From an uncultured Planctomycetota bacterium (GTDB taxonomy: Bacteria > Planctomycetota > Phycisphaerae > Sedimentisphaerales > Anaerobacaceae): DNA of 10,416 nt. Under the pieces are notes generated by a model that was not told the origin of the DNA, ran no database searches, and saw only the letters and a list, made by a program, of their open reading frames with translations. The translations under genes and the position numbers were made by a program. Positions 6,539 to 10,416 of this stretch are shown piece after piece. Position 1 is the stretch's first letter, and every line of letters starts with the position of its first letter. The stretch lies in NCBI GenBank assembly GCA_903927855.1, contig CAIYOL010000339.1, forward strand, positions 1 through 10,416, in the 5' to 3' direction.

Positions 6539-7585
6539 ATGGGCTATTTCAGGGAAAACATCGAAAAAACAAAAGGATACGAGCCGGGCTTTCAGCCGAG
6601 GCAGGCCGACGTTGTAAAGCTCAATACCAATGAGAATTCCTATCCGCCATCACCGATGGTATTAAAGGCCTTATCTGAAATAAGCCCCGAGCAGCTTCGC
6701 CGATACCCCGATCCGATGGGAAGTGCTTTTCGGGAAGCGGCTGCAGAAGTTAATGGCGTTGCCCCCGATTATATTATGTGCTGCAACGGCGGAGACGAAT
6801 TATTGAAGATGGCTTTCCAGGCGTTTTGTGACGAAAATCGGCCCGTCGCCTATCCCGTCCCGACTTACTCACTTTATCCGGTACTGGCCAAATTACAAAA
6901 TTGCAGGGCTGTTGAAGTCCCGTTCGACAATGAATTTAATCTGCCGCCTAAATTAGCGGCGAGCGCCGCCGCCTTGACAATCGTCTGCAATCCGAACGCT
7001 CCCAGCGGCAGCTTAATAACGGTTAATGAGATGGTCTCTTTGGCTGATGAGGTCAGCGGCGTATTATTGATTGATGAGGCCTACGTCGATTTCGCAGAGA
7101 AAGACTGCACGGCTTTGGTCAAAGACTTCGATAATGTGATTATACTTCGCTCGATGAGCAAGGGATATTCACTCGCCGGGATTCGCTTTGGGTATGCGAT
7201 TGCCCGGCCGGATTTAATAACAGGCCTTATCAAGGTCAAGGACTCCTACAATGTTGATGCGGTCGCTATCGCCATAGCTACTACTGCTATTCGGGACCGG
7301 GATTATTTCCGAAAGACGGTCGAAAAAATAAAAGCCGAACGCAAAAGATTGACCAAACAGTTAAGAAGCCTCGGCTTAGATGTTCGCGACAGCAGCTCGA
7401 ACTTCGTCCTCGCAAAGTGCAAAAACAGCAGTGCCGCTGAAATTTATGAAAAATTGACTCGGCGAAATATCTTCGTCAGGTATTTCACTTACCAAGGGCT
7501 CGAAGATAAATTGAGAATCACTATTGGCACGCCAGAACAAAATGATAAACTACTTTCGGCTTTGAAAGAAATCTTAAAGGAATAG
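6539..7585 (+). CDS. hisC: histidinol-phosphate aminotransferase
   Basis: HisC transaminates imidazole-acetol phosphate to histidinol phosphate with glutamate as donor, using PLP, in the cytosol. The 348-aa product is a fold-type I aminotransferase. Visible marks are LNTNENSYPPSP near the N-terminus, CNGGDELL at the cofactor phosphate region, CNPNAPSG with Asn151, IDEAYVDF with Asp179 and Tyr182, and SMSKGYSLAGIRFGY with the Schiff-base Lys208. TNEN and YPDP are typical of HisC rather than other class I/II aminotransferases, though HisC-like enzymes for tyrosine or phenylalanine cannot be excluded; hisB directly downstream argues for histidine. The ATG at 6539 has GGAG at 6530-6533, 5 nt away; the open frame back to a TTG at 6482 would start inside the promoter. 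It heads a compact run and ends 9 nt before hisB. Confidence 0.94.
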   Translation: MGYFRENIEKTKGYEPGFQPRQADVVKLNTNENSYPPSPMVLKALSEISPEQLRRYPDPMGSAFREAAAEVNGVAPDYIMCCNGGDELLKMAFQAFCDENRPVAYPVPTYSLYPVLAKLQNCRAVEVPFDNEFNLPPKLAASAAALTIVCNPNAPSGSLITVNEMVSLADEVSGVLLIDEAYVDFAEKDCTALVKDFDNVIILRSMSKGYSLAGIRFGYAIARPDLITGLIKVKDSYNVDAVAIAIATTAIRDRDYFRKTVEKIKAERKRLTKQLRSLGLDVRDSSSNFVLAKCKNSSAAEIYEKLTRRNIFVRYFTYQGLEDKLRITIGTPEQNDKLLSALKEILKE

Positions 7586-7594
7586 GGATGCTCT

Positions 7595-8179
7595 ATGGCA
7601 GCGAGAACCGCTAAAATTCACAGAAAGACAAAAGAGACCGATATAACCTTGTCGCTTAATCTCGACGGCGTCGGTAAATACCAGATTGATACCGGCATCG
7701 GCTTCCTGGACCACATGCTCAGTCACTTAGCCAAGCACAGCAAAATCGATTTGACCTTAAAAGCCAAAGGCGATTTGGATGTAGATGCGCACCACACGAT
7801 TGAAGATATAGCAATCTGTCTCGGCGAATGTCTGGTCAAGACCCTCGGCGACAAAAAAGGTATTGCCAGATACGGCCACAGCTCCGTGCCGATGGAGGAG
7901 GCGATGGCCAATGTCTCCATAGATTTGTCAGGCAGGAGCAGTTGCGTATATAACGTGGAATATCGAACGGACAAAATCGGCGATTTCGACATCGAGTGTC
8001 TGGAAGAAATGCTCCGCAGCTTCTCTAATAACGGCAAATTCAATCTGCATATAAACGTGCCTTATGGTACGAACAGCCATCATATAGCCGAGGCGATTTT
8101 CAAAGGATTAGGTCAGGCTCTTGCCGAGGCGGTCAAAATCATCGGCACAGATGTGCCAAGCACAAAGGGGATATTGTGA
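7595..8179 (+). CDS. hisB: imidazoleglycerol-phosphate dehydratase
   Basis: IGPD removes water from imidazoleglycerol phosphate to give imidazole-acetol phosphate, the substrate of HisC encoded just upstream. The 194-aa product is the stand-alone dehydratase, without the histidinol-phosphatase domain fused to it in E. coli. The two metal-binding repeat motifs are clear: DAHHTIED (64-71) and SHHIAE with His162/His163, along with GIGFLDHML (34-42), KGIARYGHSSVPMEEA and NVPYGTNS. These are Mn-ligand and substrate-site motifs of the family. The ATG follows an AGGG-containing stretch about 7 nt upstream and begins 9 nt after the hisC stop. Its TGA stop overlaps the GTG start of ispF. The remaining his genes are not in the window, so the pathway is scattered in this genome. 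Confidence 0.96.
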   Translation: MAARTAKIHRKTKETDITLSLNLDGVGKYQIDTGIGFLDHMLSHLAKHSKIDLTLKAKGDLDVDAHHTIEDIAICLGECLVKTLGDKKGIARYGHSSVPMEEAMANVSIDLSGRSSCVYNVEYRTDKIGDFDIECLEEMLRSFSNNGKFNLHINVPYGTNSHHIAEAIFKGLGQALAEAVKIIGTDVPSTKGIL

Positions 8180-8688
8180 TTGAGCGGCCTAAGCCCGAAT
8201 ATCGAAGTGGAATCGGCATCGATATCCACGAATTAGTTGTCGGCAGAAGACTTATGCTGTGCGGCGTTCACGTCCCTCATCCATCCGGATTGGCAGGCTA
8301 CAGCGATGGCGACGTCGGTCTGCACGCTGTTATTGATGCACTGTTGGGCGCAGCCGCGATGGGCGATATAGGGACATTGTTTCCCGATGATGACCAGAGA
8401 TGGAAAAATGCCGACAGCAAAGACCTTTTGGCTATTGTAAAAGAGCAACTCGATGAAAAAGACTGGGAAATTGCCAATATTGACCTGATAATACACGCCG
8501 ACCAGCCGCGATTGGAGTCGTTCAAGGGACAGATGAAAAGATGCGTCGCCGAGATTCTGGGAATTGATTTCGCCGTCGTCAACGTCAAGGCAAAGACTGA
8601 CAACGGATTCGGCGACGTCGGCGCAGGCGACGCAATCGCCGCTACCGCTATAGTCCTTTTGAAAAAGAAATTCAGGAGAACATTGTAA
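8176..8688 (+). CDS. ispF: 2-C-methyl-D-erythritol 2,4-cyclodiphosphate synthase
   Basis: IspF cyclises CDP-methylerythritol 2-phosphate, releasing CMP, in the MEP isoprenoid pathway; it works as a trimer. The 170-aa product matches the family: IGIDIHELVVG with zinc ligands Asp16 and His18, GYSDGDVGLH with the third ligand His50, then DALLGAAAMGDIGTLFPDDD and ADS. Aligned on these ligands with a constant offset of 8 to E. coli IspF (Asp8, His10, His42), the conserved active-site His34 is Tyr42 here. The C-terminal active-site loop reads VKAKTDNGFGDVGAGDA, keeping the Thr but lacking the Phe139 and Arg142 equivalents of E. coli; plant enzymes also diverge there. The start is GTG, overlapping the hisB stop as GTGA, with AAAGGGG at 8164-8170, 5 nt upstream. 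Family membership is secure; activity is likely but deserves a check. Confidence 0.93.
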   Translation: MIERPKPEYRSGIGIDIHELVVGRRLMLCGVHVPHPSGLAGYSDGDVGLHAVIDALLGAAAMGDIGTLFPDDDQRWKNADSKDLLAIVKEQLDEKDWEIANIDLIIHADQPRLESFKGQMKRCVAEILGIDFAVVNVKAKTDNGFGDVGAGDAIAATAIVLLKKKFRRTL

Positions 8689-8692
8689 GAGG
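8687..8692 (+). promoter_or_regulatory. ribosome binding site fixing the cysS start
   Basis: AAGAGG lies 7 nt before the ATG at 8700 and only 1 nt before the TTG at 8694, so the ATG is the start. It overlaps the ispF stop codon (8686-8688). Confidence 0.65.
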
Positions 8693-8699
8693 TTTGCAG

Positions 8700-10184
8700 A
8701 TGGGACTGAAGCTTTATAACAGCTTGACCAGAAAAAAAGAAGAATTTAAGCCGCTGAAAAAAGGCAAAGTCGGAATCTACGTCTGCGGCCCGACCGTTTA
8801 CGGCCACGCCCATCTCGGACACGCAAAAAGCTATGTCAGCTTCGATATACTCGTCCGATACCTGCGCTACCTCGGTAACGACGTTACCTACGTCCAGAAT
8901 ATCACCGATGTTGGGCACTTGACCGACGACGCCGACCAGGGTGAAGACAAAATTGCCAAGGCGGCAAAAAAGGAAAAGGTTCATCCTATGGCCTTGGCCG
9001 AAATCTATACACGCAGTTATTTTGAAGATATGGACGCCTTGAATTGTGTTCGTCCAGATATCAGCCCGCGGGCCAGCGGCCATATCGTCGAGCAGATAGA
9101 GCTGGTAAAAGAACTTCTCGAAAAGGGCTGTGCCTACGAAGCCAATGGCTCTGTGTATTTCGACATCTCCAAATTCGAAGACTACGGGAAACTTTCCGGC
9201 AGAAATATCGAGGAAATGCAGGCAGGCGCCCGCGTCGAAGTATCGCCTGACAAAAAGCACCCCGCTGATTTCGCCCTTTGGAAAAAAGCTGAGCCTAACC
9301 ATATTATGCAGTGGCCAAGCCCCTGGGGTATGGGTTTCCCCGGCTGGCATCTCGAATGCTCCGTGATGAGCACAAAATATCTTGGCCAGCCGTTCGACAT
9401 CCACGGCGGCGGCCTCGATAACAAGTTCCCGCACCACGAATGTGAAATTGCTCAGGCCGAAGCAGCAACCGGCAAACAATTCGTCAAATACTGGGTGCAC
9501 AACAATATGGTCACCGTCGATGGCCAGAAAATGAGCAAAAGCTTGAATAATTTTATTACGCTGAAACAGGCCTTTTCGCCTGATGAACCTAAACACGACC
9601 GCTTGAGTCGAAAATACGACCCGTTGGCTATCAGGCAACTGATTCTCAACAGCCAATACCGAAGCCCGCTGGATTTTTCAGACGAGGCGCTTCACGCCGC
9701 CCAGAGTGGTTGCGAAAAGCTGACAAATGCAGTAATAGCGGTAAGAAAACAAATCAAAAATGCGCCTAAAGGCCAAATCGATAAGAATATTGAGAGCCGG
9801 CTGAAGGAATTAAAAGAAAAATTCGAGACGGCAATGAATGACGACCTCAATACCGCTATCGCCCTGTCGGTTATGTTTGACCTTGTGAACCTTGCCGGAG
9901 ACCTGCTTGCCAAAAGCACCACAGGCGAAACACTGACAGCGATAAATAATATGTTTACAGCTCTTGGCGGCGACGTGCTGGGAATTATCAAAGAACGATA
10001 CACCGAGCAGGGCGGGGCGGATACGGAAACATTAGACAAGCTTGTTAAAGTGCTAATCGAACAGCGAAACGCGGCGAGGAAAAAGAAGGATTTTGCGGCA
10101 GCGGACGCTTTGCGAAAACAGCTCGAAGAGGCCGGCGTTGTTCTTGAAGACGCGGCCGGTGAAACTGTCTGGAGATTCAAATGA
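8700..10184 (+). CDS. cysS: cysteinyl-tRNA synthetase
   Basis: CysRS charges tRNA-Cys with cysteine using ATP; it is a monomeric class I synthetase. The 494-aa product carries the class I signatures: HAHLGH with HLGH at 38-41, and KMSKS at 277-281. The zinc site that selects cysteine is intact: Cys29 in CGPTVYG, Cys220 in WHLECS, and His245 and Glu249 in FPHHECE. NITDVGHL and GGGLDNKFPHHE are also CysRS-specific. It is about 30 residues longer than E. coli CysRS; part of this is an insert of about 11 residues (293-303, SPDEPKHDRLS) between KMSKS and the KYDP segment. The C-terminal part has the helical anticodon-binding region, with RNAARKKKDFAAADALR near the end. It follows ispF with an 11-nt gap, and its TGA stop overlaps the ruvC ATG. 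Confidence 0.97.
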   Translation: MGLKLYNSLTRKKEEFKPLKKGKVGIYVCGPTVYGHAHLGHAKSYVSFDILVRYLRYLGNDVTYVQNITDVGHLTDDADQGEDKIAKAAKKEKVHPMALAEIYTRSYFEDMDALNCVRPDISPRASGHIVEQIELVKELLEKGCAYEANGSVYFDISKFEDYGKLSGRNIEEMQAGARVEVSPDKKHPADFALWKKAEPNHIMQWPSPWGMGFPGWHLECSVMSTKYLGQPFDIHGGGLDNKFPHHECEIAQAEAATGKQFVKYWVHNNMVTVDGQKMSKSLNNFITLKQAFSPDEPKHDRLSRKYDPLAIRQLILNSQYRSPLDFSDEALHAAQSGCEKLTNAVIAVRKQIKNAPKGQIDKNIESRLKELKEKFETAMNDDLNTAIALSVMFDLVNLAGDLLAKSTTGETLTAINNMFTALGGDVLGIIKERYTEQGGADTETLDKLVKVLIEQRNAARKKKDFAAADALRKQLEEAGVVLEDAAGETVWRFK

Positions 10185-10416
10185 AAATTCTCGGCATAGA
10201 CCCCGGCTTGCAGGTGTGCGGCTATGCGGTAGTGGATGGTGACAGCTTGCTCGAAGCCGGCGCTATACGGACAAATACAAAATTGCCGCTCGAAACAAAA
10301 TTAAACCAGATAGCCGAAGACATTGAATCTTTGCTGAAAAAATTCAAACCGGAAATTGTTGCTGTGGAGGAATTATATTCGCACTACGCACACCCCAGGA
10401 CGGCGATATTGATGGG
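10181..10416 (+). CDS. ruvC: Holliday junction endodeoxyribonuclease RuvC (partial, 5' part)
   Basis: RuvC resolves Holliday junctions, working with the RuvAB branch-migration motor as a dimer. Only the first 78 residues are inside the window; the frame is open at the right edge. The start MKILGIDPG carries the first catalytic acid, Asp7, and AVEELYSHY carries the second, Glu63, matching E. coli Asp7 and Glu66. HPRTAILMG follows, the beginning of the conserved helix that normally continues with a HARG-like motif. The two C-terminal catalytic Asp residues are beyond the window. Its ATG overlaps the cysS stop as ATGA, with GGAG at 10171-10174, 6 nt upstream, so it is probably cotranslated with cysS. 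RuvAB genes commonly follow ruvC in bacteria; whether they do here cannot be seen. Confidence 0.93.
   Translation, partial: MKILGIDPGLQVCGYAVVDGDSLLEAGAIRTNTKLPLETKLNQIAEDIESLLKKFKPEIVAVEELYSHYAHPRTAILM

Noticed and set aside
8298..9656. 452-codon open frame on the minus strand opposite ispF and cysS
   Set aside because: It mirrors the codon structure of two certain plus-strand genes, its product shows no family motif, and it spans two unrelated coding regions. It is an antisense shadow.
9692..10180. 162-codon minus-strand open frame opposite the cysS 3' end
   Set aside because: It is Ser- and Ala-rich low-complexity sequence, as expected from the complement of an Ala/Lys-rich helical region; cysS covers it fully.

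Overview
This window reads as ordinary bacterial chromosome carrying central-metabolism and housekeeping genes. It is compact, of middling GC (roughly half, judged by eye), with mostly Shine-Dalgarno-led genes and short gaps. A PEP-CTERM-anchored exported protein, the style of the RuvC start (HPRTAILMG) and the family variants seen in PGK, NDK and CysS fit Planctomycetota, perhaps Phycisphaerae or Sedimentisphaerales. That placement is inference from protein style only. I found no RNA gene, CRISPR array, insertion sequence or integration site, and no gene-free stretch longer than 300 bases.

Layout, left to right. (1) 1-306: the 3' end of tilS (tRNA-Ile lysidine synthetase). (2) 329-1488: a good sigma70-type promoter, gap (GAPDH) and a strong intrinsic terminator. 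(3) 1538-3554: an unusually long nucleoside diphosphate kinase followed 46 nt later by pgk, so the two consecutive glycolytic enzymes GAPDH and PGK flank an NDK. (4) 3580-4656, minus strand: a predicted exported type I phosphodiesterase/alkaline-phosphatase-superfamily enzyme with a signal peptide and a C-terminal PEP-CTERM sorting tail; it converges on pgk and diverges from rpe. (5) 4848-5519 rpe (ribulose-phosphate 3-epimerase), then 5582-6427 accD (acetyl-CoA carboxylase beta subunit with a zinc ribbon), each with its own plausible promoter. (6) 6539-10416: a tight five-gene run hisC-hisB-ispF-cysS-ruvC behind a promoter with a perfect TATAAT. Two junctions overlap by 4 nt (GTGA at hisB/ispF, ATGA at cysS/ruvC), which suggests translational coupling. 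ruvC runs off the right edge.

Together the genes cover lower glycolysis (GAPDH, PGK), the pentose phosphate or Calvin-type epimerase step, fatty-acid initiation, two late histidine steps, one MEP isoprenoid step, tRNA charging and modification, and Holliday-junction resolution. No new multi-gene system is evident. The points most worth a second look are the enlarged NDK between gap and pgk, the IspF in which the catalytic-site His of GHSDGD is Tyr, and the PEP-CTERM phosphodiesterase.
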